This document shows positions 22,577 through 35,583 of a stretch of DNA of 64,000 nucleotides, in pieces. A program made the translations under genes and the position numbers. Location: positions 2,676,759 to 2,740,758 of the forward strand of contig LR746266.1 of the NCBI GenBank assembly GCA_902729315.2, written 5' to 3'. The notes beneath the pieces were generated by a model that made no database searches, was not told where the DNA came from, and was given only the letters and a program-made list of their open reading frames with translations. Every line of letters begins with the position of its first letter. Position 1 is the stretch's first letter. The DNA comes from Spirodela intermedia (Eukaryota; Streptophyta; Magnoliopsida; Alismatales; Araceae).

Positions 22577-24177
22577 ATTATTATAGGAATTTATCCTATA
22601 AGTTTGTAATCATAGATACTTACCAATCACAACATTCACAGAAGATAAACTTTTTGGAAAGATATTTGAAAGAACACAATGCAATAATTGGTACACTGAT
22701 AAAAAATTTCATTTTTATGAAATTTGAATATTATCATACATTTAATAAAGTTTTAACTTCAAACACTGGTGGAAAAAGTATTGGCCCAATATCTAGTTCT
22801 TGTAGACAACCATTGGATGGCCCCAAATTAAGCCTATAAAAAAGGGACTTCATCCTATGGGAAAACTTCATCCTATGGGAAAACATCCACATACACCCTC
22901 TTTGAAGTCTGCATAAGTTTACAAGTGACTTGAGGGCTTGAAAACAAAAAAGAAAACAATAGCAATTACTATGTTACACATTCAAGGGAAAATTGTTTAG
23001 AATTAAATGAAAAGTATTTTCAAGATGAGAAAAAAAAGTAATACCATTTAAAGGATCTAATCATGCTTACTCTTTATAATTTTTGATTTATGAATAAGTG
23101 TTCCTTCATACATGAATTTAATTTCATATAATACAAGTTAAAGCAAGAATAGAAAATAAAAATGTTTGAATTTATAAATAGAAATCAAGGACTAGACTTG
23201 AGTCCCAAAATGTTTAACACAAAAAATTGGTAGATTTTACAACTCAAAAATTTTATCTCGTTATTGATGTACAAATTTTTAATATTGGTATGCAGTATCA
23301 TTCTTACAAAGTAATGATTACCTCTTGACAATCATTGAGAGTTGTTCTAGTAAAATATGAGCATGGATGCATATTCTATCTAGTATATGCCAACTATTAT
23401 TTTTGAGATAATAATAGACATCTATGAAAGTTTGATTGTTAGAAAGAATGATCCAATTAATTTATTGAATTTCAACTGCAATGAATATTACTTAAGTTTG
23501 TTGTAGATCACCTAAGTTATCAAACTTTTGAATGTGTATATGGAGATCATAGTTGCATGAGTCTATTTGATATTTATCAGTAATTTGAAGAATCTATTAG
23601 TCTATTTTGAAATATATTGTTAATTTAGTTTCAACAATAATTGATTCTTGCTGGACTTGTTTAAACAGAGAAACTTTGAATATATAGATTAGTCATTGAT
23701 TGTAACATTAAAGGTCATGTTGTAGTGGCTTACACCTATTAAAATTTCTAACTAATTTTGGGATTGAAATGTTGAAAGGTAAAAAAAATTAACTTGTTTG
23801 TAAACTAGTTGAATGTAGGCGTTTTTACTTTAATATAATTTCGGAATATCTTATATAACTTAAATTTGGTTCCTTGACTTAGTCTTCTTGTCTTTGAACC
23901 TATCGTGAAGACCCTCAAATTTGTATAAACTTCTCTACAAAAATTATTTGTTAAAACTTGAGAGAGTATAGGAATTAGTCATTATCTTCTGCAATTAATT
24001 AGTTTCTAGAGAGGTGTTGATTTTACAGAAATATTTGATTCAATAATTTCCCCTACTTTTTGTCATCTATCAAAGTTTCAATCCTAAAATTAGTTAAAAA
24101 TTCAAACGGTTACAAAACTAATATGACATGACCTCGAAGAGTTTGAATAACCAATGAAACATCATGCGTATTACCAT

Positions 24178-24214
<37 letters not shown>

Positions 24215-24330
24215 AAAACTTATCAATTTTACAAAGTTTGGTAAAGATCTACTATCAAAAAAAAACCAATGGTACATCTTGAAATAATGTAATAATTTTA
24301 CAATGAGGTAAATTATAATGCTAAAGTTAA
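22577..24330. other. Counterpart of the 3684-5455 repeat segment
   Basis: It matches 3684-5455 closely, including CCATTGGA and the TATAAAAAAGGG box at about 22834. Just after the box, copy 2 has an extra 18-bp duplication of CTTCATCCTATGGGAAAA. It contains the (AT)16 tract at 24181-24212. No gene is seen. Confidence 0.5.
24181..24212. repeat. (AT)16 microsatellite
   Basis: Orthologous in position to the (AT)18 tract at 5305-5340, two units shorter. Confidence 0.95.
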
Positions 24331-24840
24331 ATCTTAACTCAAAATATTAATATGTAAATTCATAAATTTGATAATATATATGATTTAAAATTATTTTATA
24401 AAATATATTTATTCAAATCAAAAAAATCTTCAGTAGACATATGAGCAATTATAATTCAATCAAATAGCTAAATATCAAACATATCCAAAAATTGTGATTA
24501 AATTATTAGAACTATAGGGCTAGATGAAACTATAAGAGAGGGTGTGAATTAGATTGCTAATGTTTTTGACTATTTTTTATTTTTGGCCTATCATTTATAT
24601 GGGCTATTGTTACATGTGTTGACATGTGTGTGCATGTAACTTTTTCTCACTAGAGACTAATATTTTTATATTGGTTCATCCCACACCTGACAATCTAGTC
24701 TTAGAGGAGTCTTCCTATCGTGTTTCATTATGTCCCTTAAGAAATATCAGCTGACGTTCACAAGCTCAGCCACTCAACCATTCAAGTTCATCTCCATAGA
24801 GACTTTGCCCTTTCAAGGCCAAAAAAGATTACTAGCACCT
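24331..24840. other. AT-rich spacer unique to copy 2
   Basis: There is no counterpart in copy 1. No open frame or repeat is recognised; it ends at the CACCT pentamer that flanks solo LTR E. Confidence 0.4.
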
Positions 24841-26480
24841 TGATAAGTCTTCATTATCATGAGTTAATAATTAGTAAATAATATAGTTTTAGCCTTAACT
24901 CATGATAAATAGACTTATATTTGTGTTAAAATGTGAAAAGTGGTTTTCAATTGATTAACATGAATTTTTGGGTAATTATATGATTTTATACGAATTTATA
25001 TGATTTTTACAGTCTTACTTTTGAGATAAATGAAGAAAAAGAAATAAAAATAAAAATAAGACAAAATGAGGGGGGACCCGCTGGCCAGCTAAGCCCGCAA
25101 GCGGGTCAGAAGCGCAGTCGGGGAGTAGCCACGAGTAAGGGCTCGAGCGGCTTGGACTGATAGGAGCACATGTGCGCCACTCCCCTTCCATGTCACCGGT
25201 GGCCAGCCGACTGTGGGGAAGGAGTGGTCGTACACGCGCAAGAAAGAGACTTGATCACAAAATGTAATATTACTATACTTTCACTAGACACTTCGTCGCA
25301 CAAGTGATGTGGGACTAAACCCGTGTCACACCTTCCCCAAAAAGGGCGAGCAACTGGTGCGAGTTTGAATCCTCCTAGAGCCAAAATTCATATTTTTTAT
25401 CTGATTATCGTGACTTTCCTGCAAATCGCCGGTGAAGGATTAAGCAACCAGAATCACTAGATCATCGGCGAAAATCTTGTCAATGCGATTCACAGATCAT
25501 TGTTACTAAAATTATTGAATGATTTGCGATAAAAGGATCGCGAATCCATTGAATAAAGCATCTCCGATTGATCGATGAACAAGCCGTCGTCGAGAAGAGG
25601 ATGATCCGCCGGGAGACGAGTCGCAACCTCTTGAGAGCGTACCGGATGCGATGAAGAGCCTCCTCTTGCTGCGCGGACCTGAGGATGAAGCTCCCTAACA
25701 CGCGCCCCACCTCCATCCAGCTCCTCTCCGTCGGGTGACAGTCGCCAAAGAGCCGCAAAGTCGTCATTTTTCTACTCCGCCGGGTGACAATCGCCAAAGA
25801 TGATTTGACGACCCATTTCATTGATCTCTAGACTTCGCAAGGAGATCTAGAGATTGCCCACATTGTCCTTGTCCAAGGAGAGCCTTCGAGGCTATGGACA
25901 CTACACGACTATCCTTTCAAACGCTCAGGATTCCAGTGCATCGCCGACGCATTGCCGTTGTAACGCCGGAATCTTGTTTTCCTACTTTCAAATTAATTTC
26001 CATTTCATTTGGTGATAATTTATTGATTTTAAATTTACCAAGATATACTTCATTCCATTACGATTCTTCCAGCTTTTACAAATCTTAAATGGATCAATTA
26101 AATCATCTGTAATCACTTACGTAAGAATCACCAGGCAAAACTCTATTTCCGCCCAATTCGCGTTTGCCGAGCGTTGACATCATCTTGATGTCCGCACCCT
26201 TATTTCCCTTTTTCGTGAATTTTAAATATATTTCCTTTTCATTTTTTAGTATAAAGTTTATAGAAAATAGTATTCTTTGAGGAAAATTTTGAATAATTAC
26301 TAGATATTATATTACATCCCTGTGATCGATCTGAAAAATTACCGCTATTTTTGGAAGTTTTATTGAATTATACTTGATATATTTATTCAGAAATACTTCT
26401 AAATATCTGAAAAGTCGTATTTTTTAGTTTTATAAATTTTAAATTTACGTGATTTACTATACAATGTCTAAGTCATGTCA
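24841..26480 (+). mobile_element. Solo LTR E (1640 bp) with CACCT target-site duplication
   Basis: It starts TGATAAGTCTTCATTATC, ends CTAAGTCATGTCA, and is flanked by CACCT at 24836-24840 and 26481-26485. It is rich in CpG through its central 1 kb and so is younger than C and G. A 113-codon antisense frame at 25480-25821 runs through the middle; a shorter version in the same register occurs in LTR F. No known domain is present and it is probably fortuitous. Confidence 0.9.
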
Positions 26481-26485
26481 CACCT

Positions 26486-27030
26486 CACGTTCTCACCCAA
26501 CAACCTTTCCCTTTATCACGAATTACTTTGGAGCCTGATTGAGAGTGTTCCTCTTGGATTCAGATGTTGTTTGATTTGTTGAAGTTAGATGAAGATCAAG
26601 ATGTGGCTTTATGTTCATTTTTGATGTGTCCAATAGGTAAGACTTGAATTTCCCATTTGGATATTCATCTAGAGACTCATATTCTATTTTTTAAACCTCT
26701 CCTTCTTTATTAGCATTTTTCATTTAATAGTTTCCTACTTTGACAGGGTCTCAAACATTTAGAATGCTCATTTGAAAACTTGTCATTTTCTAGAATATGA
26801 AATAACAAACTTTGACCCTTCCATGATTCAAATATTTGTATTCTATCATCCATTTAATTTCAAATTTGGATTGAACATTTTTTACTTGACAATAAATAAC
26901 ATTTTTTTGAAGATCAATCTAAATAATCAACTTCATGCTGAATTTTCATTCATGTAAGATGATGACATCACTATTCAAATAATAAATTTAGACTTATTTG
27001 TGCCTTTTATTTTTCAAATTATTTTAATAA
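26486..27030. other. AT-rich spacer unique to copy 2
   Basis: It has no counterpart in copy 1 and no recognisable feature; the collinear duplication resumes at about 27031. Confidence 0.4.
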
Positions 27031-27387
27031 CTTATCCTTGTGAGAGTGTAGGAAACTATCAAAGTACATTTAGGGAGACTAGATGCTGCATTTCAAGATT
27101 AGTATAAATGTATAGACAAAAATAATATCATTATCATGAGTTACCTATACTAATTTAACTGTGTATATCATTTTATCAAAGGGTGATTCCTTAATAGATA
27201 TTGATCAACAATGAGGTGTTCTTATCATAAAGAATCTTTTGATCTCAAGGATTAACACCTTGGATTTGACTATTAGTTATAGAATCATGAAACCAATAAA
27301 TATAACTCATGCGATATCACATGGAACACGTTAAATATTTAATGTAAGTTCTCAATATTTAATAAATAAATTCTCACTTATAATATT

Positions 27388-27600
27388 AATAAGTTTCCAT
27401 TATCATGAGATAATAGTTAATTAATGATATATTTTATACATTAACTCATGATAAATTAATTATATTGACCTTAAATCAAGAAATATGGTTTTTAAGTGAT
27501 TAATGTGAATTTATGGTTAATTGTGTGATTTTTTATGATTTTTATATTCATGTTCTTAAGTGAAAATAAAGTAAAATATAATAGAAAATAAAAATGTTAA
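27388..27600 (+). mobile_element. Degenerate 5' LTR fragment, copy 2
   Basis: Counterpart of 6139-6345: TAATAAGTTTCCATTATCATG, then TTAACTCATGATAA, then truncation. Confidence 0.6.
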
Positions 27601-27750
27601 AACGAAGGGGCATGATTTTATATTCGACCTAAAGGCCACTACGCTTGAGTGAGTTGACCTAGATTGGGTGGAACCATGGGCTGGGCTCTAGTGACTAAGG
27701 TTCCACTAACTAGTATGCATCACTCCTCTTCTATCTCACTAGAAGGGAAC

Positions 27751-29388
27751 TGATAAGTCTTCATTATCATGAGTTAATAATTAGTAAATAATATAGTTTT
27801 AGCCTTAACTCATGATAAATAGACTTATATTTGTGTTAAAGTGTGAAAAGTGGTTTTCAGTTGATTAATGTGAATTTTTGGGTAATTATGTGATTTTACA
27901 TGAATTTATATGATTTTTACAGTCTTACTTTTGAGATAAATGAAGAAAAAGAAATAAAAATAAGACAAAATGACGGGGGAACCCGCCGGCCAGCCGGGCC
28001 CACAAGCAGGTTGGAAGCTCAGTCGGGGAGTAGCCGCAAGCAGGGGCTCGAGCGGCTTGGACCGATAGGGGCACGTGTGCGCCACTCCCCTTCCACGTCA
28101 CCGGTGGCTAGCCGGCTGTGGGGCAAGGAGTGGTCGTACACGTGAGAGAAAGGACTTTGTTTAGAAAGCTAACATTACTATATATTCACCTGAAAAATCG
28201 GCGCACAACCGATGTGGGACTAAACCCGCGTCACACCTTCCTCAGAAGGGGCGGACAACCCGCGGGGGTTCGAATCCTCCTAGAGTCAAAATTCATATAT
28301 TTTTATCTGATTATCGCGACTTTCCTACAGATCGCCGGTGAAGGATTAAGCAACGAGAATCACTGGATCATTGGCAAAAATCTCGTCAACGCGATTCGCG
28401 GAGCATTGCTACTAAAATTGCTGAACGATTAGCGATAAAAGGATCGCAAATTCATCGAGTAAATCATCTCCGATTGATCGACGAATAAGCCATCGTCAGG
28501 AAGAGGACAATCCGCCGAGAGACGAGTCGTCACCTCTTGAGAGCGTACCAGATGCGATGAAGAGCCTCCTCTTGCTGCACGGACCTAAGGATGAAGCTCC
28601 CTGACACACGCCCCACCTCCATCCAACTCCTCTCCATCGGGTGACAGCCGTTAGAGAGCCGCAAAGTCGTCGTTTTTCCGCTCTGCCGGGTGACAGCCGC
28701 CGGAGACGACTCGACGACCCATTCCATTGATCTCTAGACTTCGAAAAGAGATCTAGAGATTGCCCACGTCGTCTTTGTCCAAGGAGAGCCTACGAGGCCG
28801 TGGACACTGCACGAAAGATCTTCCCGAACGCTCAGGATTCCGGTGCATCGCCGACGTATCGCCGTTGCGACGCCGGAACTCTATTTTCCTGCTTTCAATT
28901 TAATTTACGCTTCATTTAGTGATACTTTGTGTGATTTTAATTTACCAAAATATACTTCGTTCAATTACGATTCTTCCGGCTTTTACAGATCTTAATTTGA
29001 TTAATTAAATCGTCTGTAATCGCTTACGTAAGAATCACCGGGCGAAACTCTGTTTCCGCCCGATTCGCGTTCGCCGGGTGCTGACATCATCCTGACATCC
29101 GCACCCTTATTTCCTTTTTTTCGTGAATTTTAAATATATTTCCTTTTCATTTCCTAGTATACAATTCATAGAAAATCGGATTCATTGAGAAAAATTCTGA
29201 ATAATTACCATATATTATATTACATCCCTGTGATCGACCTGGAAAATTACCGCTATTTTTGGAAGTTTTATTGAATTATAATTGATATATTTATTCAGAA
29301 ATACTTCTAAATATCCAAAAATTTGTATTTTCTAGTTTTATAAATTTTAGATTTGCGTGATTTAATATACAACGACTGAGTCACGTCA
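27751..29388 (+). mobile_element. Solo LTR F (1638 bp) with GGAAC target-site duplication
   Basis: It starts TGATAAGTCTTCATTATC and ends ACTGAGTCACGTCA, with GGAAC at 27746-27750 and 29389-29393. It is the most CpG-rich copy and is absent from duplication copy 1, so it is probably the youngest insertion. A perfect 14-bp inverted repeat (27764-27777 and 27805-27818) lies 13 bp inside the 5' end. GGTTCGAATCC, a tRNA B-box match, lies at 28267-28277. GATGTGGGACTAAACCC follows a TATATTC-type TATA element near 28180. Confidence 0.9.
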
Positions 29389-29916
29389 GGAACCCATGCA
29401 TGGGGCAAGGTATCATCTCATCACATGTGTGTTGTGTGAGGGGGGACCACCCATCTACACTTCACTCTTTTGTCATCCTGGCCATTTTTCTTTGGGAGAA
29501 GGAATCAAATACATGAGATAGCCCAAACTTATATAGATCTAAAACCCCATAGAACAACTTATTAGGACTAAATCGTTGACAACTCTCATTGACTAAATTA
29601 ATGATGAAAATACTCCTATGTAAAGAGAAGGTAGCGCATTCATATGTTCATTATTTCAAGAGTATAATAGAAATTTGTGTGGCTTCACCTATGCAACTAG
29701 GTGATCAGTAGAGGTTTGAAGCTCACCAATGCCAAAATTCATGTTTTCTTCTATTTTGATTCTGTAATTTTTTTGTAGGAAAATAGTCAAAAGGAAAAAC
29801 CAAGAAAAATGGTCGATCATCGATGGAATTTTTATCAATGAAAATTATGAATCTTCCATTGCATGACTAAAGAGTTCAAATAGAAAAATCATGAGTTTCC
29901 AGGGGAAAATGATTCT

Positions 29917-31629
29917 TGATAAGTTTTCATTATCATGAGTTAATAATTAATTAATAATATATCTTAAACCTTAACTCATGATAAATAAATTTATATTTAT
30001 GTTAAAGTAAAAAAAGGGGGTTTTAGTAGATTAATATGTTTTTTTAGCTAATTATTTGATTTTATGTGAATTTATATAATTTGTATAAGTATATTTTTGG
30101 GATAAAATAAAGAGAGATAAAAAATAAAATAAAAAATATAGAAAAAGAAGGGACTTGCTAGTAGTTGGGCCTGCAAGTAGGTCAAAAGTATAGTCGGGGG
30201 ACCCGCTGGTCAACTGGACCCACTAGCGGGCTGCAAACACAATCGAGCAAAGCCATGAGCAAAGGGCTCGAGTGACTAAGGAAAAGTTGGGGGCATGTGT
30301 GAATCACTCCACTTCTACATCATCAACGAAGTCACGAGAAGACATATTATTATATATTTATCTCAAAACTCAAAAAAGAGATGATGTGAGACTAAACCTA
30401 TGCCAATGCTCACTAATAGTTTTTCAATAATTTAGTACCAAAAATACCTTTGTTTTATAAGAAGGAAATGCCTCCATGACATCACTAGGTAAGGGTATGT
30501 AGGTAATTCATATTATTTATCTATCACAACCAAGCAACTAACAAGGGTTTGAATCTCATTAGAGTCAAACTTTATATTTTTATCTAATTAAATTGTGATT
30601 ATTATGTAGAGCACCAATCAATGATTAAGCGTCATAATCACTCAATCATTAATAGAAAATATCATCAATGTAATTCACAAAGCATCATTATCAGCTATTG
30701 AATAATTATGGATAAAAAGATCACGAATCTATCGAGAAAATCATCTATGATTGATTGACGAATGAGCTATTGTCAAAAAGAGACGAGTCACCACCTTTTG
30801 AGAGCATACTAGATGCAATGAAGATCAACTTCTTGTTACATGGACTTGCGGATAAAACTCTCTAAAATATGCTCCCACCTCCATCTAGCTTATCTATGTC
30901 AAGTGATAGCAGCTAGAGATCCAAAAGTCATTGTATTTCTATTATATCGGGTGATAGTTGCTGAAGATGATTCGTTGACTCATTTCATTAATTTTTAAAA
31001 TTTACAAGAATAATTAGAGATTGCCCACATCGTTCATATTCAAAGAGAGCCTTTTAGGCTATGGATATCACATGATAATCTTTCTAAACATAGAATTTAG
31101 ATAATAGTTACTACGAAATTGGAACTCTGACTTTCATACTTTCAATTTAATTTTTACTTAAATTAGTGAAATTTTATGTGATTTCAAGTTTCTAATGTAT
31201 TCTTCATTTAATTACGATTATTCTAGCTTTTACAAATCTTAATTTTATTAATTAAAGTGTTTATAATTATTTCCATAAGAATTGTCTAACGAAACTCCAT
31301 TTCTATTCAAATCACATTTGTCAATACATTGACATCATCCTAATGTTTGCACCTAAATTTTCCTTTTTCATAGATTTTTCAATATATTTTATCTTCATCA
31401 TTTAGTCTAAAAATCATAAAAAGTTGTATTCTTTGATGAAAATTTTACTAGATATTATCTTACATCACTATGATCAACCTAAAAAATATATATTATTTTT
31501 AATTTTTTTTGATAAATTAAAAATAATTTTTTTGTGCTAAAATATTTCTAAAAATCTAAAAATTAGTATTTTCTAATTTTATAAATTTAAAGTTTGAGTG
31601 ATTTATTATGCAATGATTAGATCACCTCA
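29917..31629 (+). mobile_element. Solo LTR G (1713 bp) with ATTCT target-site duplication
   Basis: Counterpart of LTR C: it starts TGATAAGTTTTCATTATC, ends ATTAGATCACCTCA, and has ATTCT at 29912-29916 and 31630-31634. Like C it is depleted of CpG. Confidence 0.85.
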
Positions 31630-31639
31630 ATTCTCTATG

Positions 31640-33535
31640 AGGAGATGAATGAGTCATCATCAAAGGTAAAGGGATTTACTAAAAGATTTGTCATTATCTC
31701 TTTAGAGGTTTCATTTGCGATAAGAGAGTTATCTTGCTGCATGGATTTGAGGATGAAGCTCCATAAGATGCTCTCTACTTCTATCAATCTTAGTTCCATT
31801 TGGTGATAGTCACTAAATGATTATTTTCACCAACTTCTACTTCACAAGGTAATAGTTGTTGAAGACACTTCATCAATGCCTTTATTCACCTTTTAAACAT
31901 TTCATAAGAATATAGACAATGCCCAAGCCTTGTTAATAAACTCGAATTGGAGGTTAAATACGCCATCGTGATACAATCAAGTTCATACAAATAATATTTA
32001 TAAAACCTCACTCTTCTATTTAGAATAAGTAAGGGTCGATCCTCAAGGAGCATGGACAATGAAAGTACAAATTTTACTTATTGTATTTCTTATATAGATA
32101 TATATATATACGTGAGACTGTGAAGGACGGAATTAAATGTAAAATGGTGAAGACAAGAGTTATGAAAAGTATGAAAAGAGGAGAGAATAGATCTAATATA
32201 ATAGAATGATGGAACAAATGATAAAATTAGTTCGAATTAAAAGTTAATCTATCTATGAAGAGGATTACAAAGACTCTTCAAATCAAAATCTTGCACAAAT
32301 CTCGTTGTGCGCCAGTCCTAGGCCAAGTGATGCTCGATCCATAATACACTCTAGGTAATTTATTCTCCATGATAATCTTGGGCACGAGAATGTCGTTGAT
32401 TAAGTCTTGATTTTCCTCCTATTTTCTTCCACTAGCCACTACTAGAAAGAGAGCCAAAAAGCCCCCTCCAAGAGGGGGGCGAGATGTCTTAATCTTCTCG
32501 AGAGTTAAGCCCCTCTAATGGATGGTTAAAATTAATTCCATGAGGGCAGTACTCTAATCCTTCTCTTAACCTCATCTTAAGATGCCTAAAGATGGACAGC
32601 CTAGATCTTATCTCTTGATAACTATTTGAACTCCAAATGGGCTAGGCCAAAGTGATGTCCTCTCTTGAGCTCATAAATATATTAAGTCGGCCCTCTCCAT
32701 AAGACTTAAGCTTTTTATTGGGTTGAAGGCTTGGACTTCTTCCATTACTTCTAACTCATACTAAGAACTCATTTAAATCTTTGAACTTAAATAATTATCA
32801 AGAAAATGTGAGAGAATTATCACTTAACTTCATAAAAGTCAAGTAGGGTTAGTCTCATAATATAAATAAAATAACTAAAATAATATATATTAAGACTTAA
32901 ATGATAAAATATTATAAATGTCATAATGAGTTGGTAACACATATAATAGTATTATCTACTCATTAATTACCATCTATATATAAGATATTACTACATAAAT
33001 ACTACTAATTTATAATTATCACTTGTATGTCTAAATAGAGCCTTCAAGGTTATGAACACTTAGAAAACCTTTTGAACATACAAAATTCTAATAATTATTG
33101 TCGTAACATTAAAACTCTATTTTCTTTATTTATATTTTTTAAATATTTAGATTAATGATAGTTTTGTTTGAATATAAGTTTTCAAATTCATCTTTACTCC
33201 ATTATGATCTATTAGACATTTACATATCTCACCATGATGTCAGCATGATGTTAGCATCTCAATTTCCTTTTTTTTAGTTTTCAAAAAGATTGTTTATGAT
33301 CTTTTAGTCTAAAAATCATATGAAATGGTATTCTTTGTGAACAAATTGATAATATTTCATGATATTAACGTACATCCTTAAGGTCAACTTCGAAAAATCT
33401 CACAATTTTTAGAATTCTTTATTGATTTAAAAGTGTTATATTTGTATGTAAATAATTTTAAAAATCTAAAAATTAGTGTTTTCTAGCTATATAAATTTTA
33501 AATTTGTGTGACTTAATATATAACAACTAGGTAAC
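31640..33535 (+). mobile_element. Older split LTR remnant, copy 2
   Basis: Counterpart of 8380-10400. The 3' end reads GACTTAATATATAACAACTAGGTAACATCA, a degenerate version of the LTR terminus. Relative to copy 1 about 90 bp near the 3' end is missing. Confidence 0.45.
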
Positions 33536-35147
33536 ATCAAATATCAAAACAAAGGACATCAACATAAGCATCATTAATAATAGTAGATTAGGTAAATATT
33601 TATAGTCACATTTTACTTCAAGAGATCTTTTTCACAATAATAATCAACCTTACTTTTTCACAATAGTGATTTCTACAAGTATAGTAATTTCCACAATCAT
33701 ACGTAAAATAATAATTTAGAATGTGAAATCTACCAGATTTTAGAATTCAGCATTATATGTCACAATTGTTTTCTTGAATTAATATTTAAATATTATATAT
33801 TATTATTTATAATACATATAATTTAATATTGAATTAAAATGAAACTCATATGTAAGAAAACATTTAATGATAAATCAAGTTTGTGATCAATGACCATGTT
33901 TGATATTCTAGTTGATCTTATCTATGTTTGTCATCAGCAACATAATTTTTATTTAACACACATACTTTATTTTTATTTTTATTTTAGTACATGCGTAGTG
34001 TGTTGTAACATTCTCTGGCTGTAGTAGGTTGCTTAGGAAAGGGGCACACATGGCGTTTCAATATGTACCTACTCAAGGGTTTTGGAATACACCTCGATCA
34101 GGCATTCCGTTAGCACAATATTATGCGACTGCTCTAACAACAGGGCCCTAAGTGTCCAAAGCAGATGTTGCTACTTGATGCAACCAGATGTTGAAGAGGG
34201 AGTCAGAGAGAGAGAGAGAGAGAGAGAGATTCACATCCAGGGCATACATGTGGAGAAATTCACAGGATGAGGGCATGCAATAGAATGACTGCGGAAGAGG
34301 GAGTCATTTGAAAAATAGTAACAAGCTAATGTCTGAGGCCCATGTCCGAAGGTAGGATCCCAACGGCCAACCAGTTCATGCGAGCACCAGATTGTGTGAT
34401 GTTTAATTCTGCCTTGCAAACCAGACCGAGGCAAAATCCTATCTATAGCAACGACGCCTTGACTGTTGAGTGTTTTTGTTCTACTTCACTCAAGGAGATG
34501 ATGACTTAGCAAGGAACAGTCACTACACGGAGATAATCAGGGTTTGACCCTCTCAATGTTTCGCTGGGATTTGGAAACTAAAAACCTGGTTCTATCGTGA
34601 CTAGGATAGAATCAGCTTCACAAATCTCCTTCAGAGGCAACAACACCAATGCAGCACGTATTGGGGATTAGGATCATAAAAGTACTAGTAAAAATTGTAC
34701 AAAGACACAACAATACACCCCAATTCCAGTAGCATAGCTTTACTGATATACTACATTTGGCTTGCTACAATTGATTTTAGCAAAGCTCAAACACTGGAAC
34801 TTCATAGGAAAATAGGAAAATCTCCACGCTCAAGTTATCATGTTCATATCAAAACTTATTCAATCAAATCAAATTGCAATGCTGTGGAATTGAGCTCAGA
34901 CACCAACAGAAACTTCAATCAAATTTCTTGAAACCAAACCCACGTATTTGCAATGCTGTGGAATTGAACAAAAACAGTGGAACATAATTATCTGTAGGGT
35001 GAAACTTCCATTGAACATGATCATTTATGGGTGCTTTCATATTCATATAATTTCTCTATTAACATGGTATTTGAATCCTTTATGGTGATGAAGATCCAAA
35101 TTCAGATGACCTTACAAGCCCTTATACTTCCAATGGTCCTACATAAC
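33536..35147. other. Intergenic, no gene recognised
   Basis: AT-rich DNA with an (AG)n tract at 34205-34229 and short open frames without recognisable domains. Nothing else is supported. Confidence 0.5.
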
Positions 35148-35321
35148 TGTTGGAAATAGAAAAAACAAACTCGTCACAAAGGACAAAGGGGAGAATGGCA
35201 GAAACCACCTCAAGATTCATTCAACTGTAACCCCCATTATATAGGGAGCAATGATACACAACTTTTACCAAAACACCCTCAACTAATTCCACTATTTCCC
35301 TACGACCTAGAACTACCATCA
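35148..35321 (-). mobile_element. Short LTR (174 bp) of a Copia-like element, 3' end on minus strand
   Basis: On the minus strand the text TTGAGGGGGAG (35322-35332) is a polypurine tract of the type common in plant Copia elements. It is followed immediately by TGATGGTAG, and the unit ends CTATTTCCAACA at 35148, giving TG...CA termini. A CCCTATATAATGG element near 35235 fits an LTR TATA box. The matching second LTR was not found to the right within the next few kilobases, so the element is truncated or rearranged. Confidence 0.6.
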
Positions 35322-35583
35322 CTCCCCCTCAAGATGAACTTTGAAAAATTCATCTTGACTAAATTGGTGATGACAAAAAATCTCACCCTCTGAACATTCA
35401 CTTGTTGGTGATGACAAAGATCTATTGTCGCAGCAACTCTCCTTTGGTGGTAATCACAGATGACCACCACTGAGGTTGTGGATTCGCCAACACCTTTGGC
35501 TCCTCTGATGTTGTCATGCCCCAAAGACAGATCACCATGAATATGATAGCACCAAACACCTGTGACATGTCCCAAGGTTGTAG

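Larger units (their letters stand above)
20732..33535 (+). repeat. Segmental duplication, copy 2
   Basis: Collinear and in the same orientation as 1776-10400, starting at CACTCTTTTAATGACAACATC. It is longer than copy 1 because it has an additional segment at 24331-27030 (holding solo LTR E) and another at about 27600-29690 (holding solo LTR F). Shared solo LTRs have identical target-site pentamers in both copies, showing that they were present before duplication. It contains no gene. Confidence 0.85.

Noticed and set aside
25480-25821. 113-codon antisense frame in LTR E, with a shorter relative at 28530-28727 in LTR F
   Set aside because: The similarity reflects the shared LTR sequence; older copies have stops there and no domain is visible.
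28267-28277. A tRNA gene at the B-box motif
   Set aside because: No acceptor stem, anticodon arm or clear A box could be drawn around it; it is kept only as a motif-level finding.
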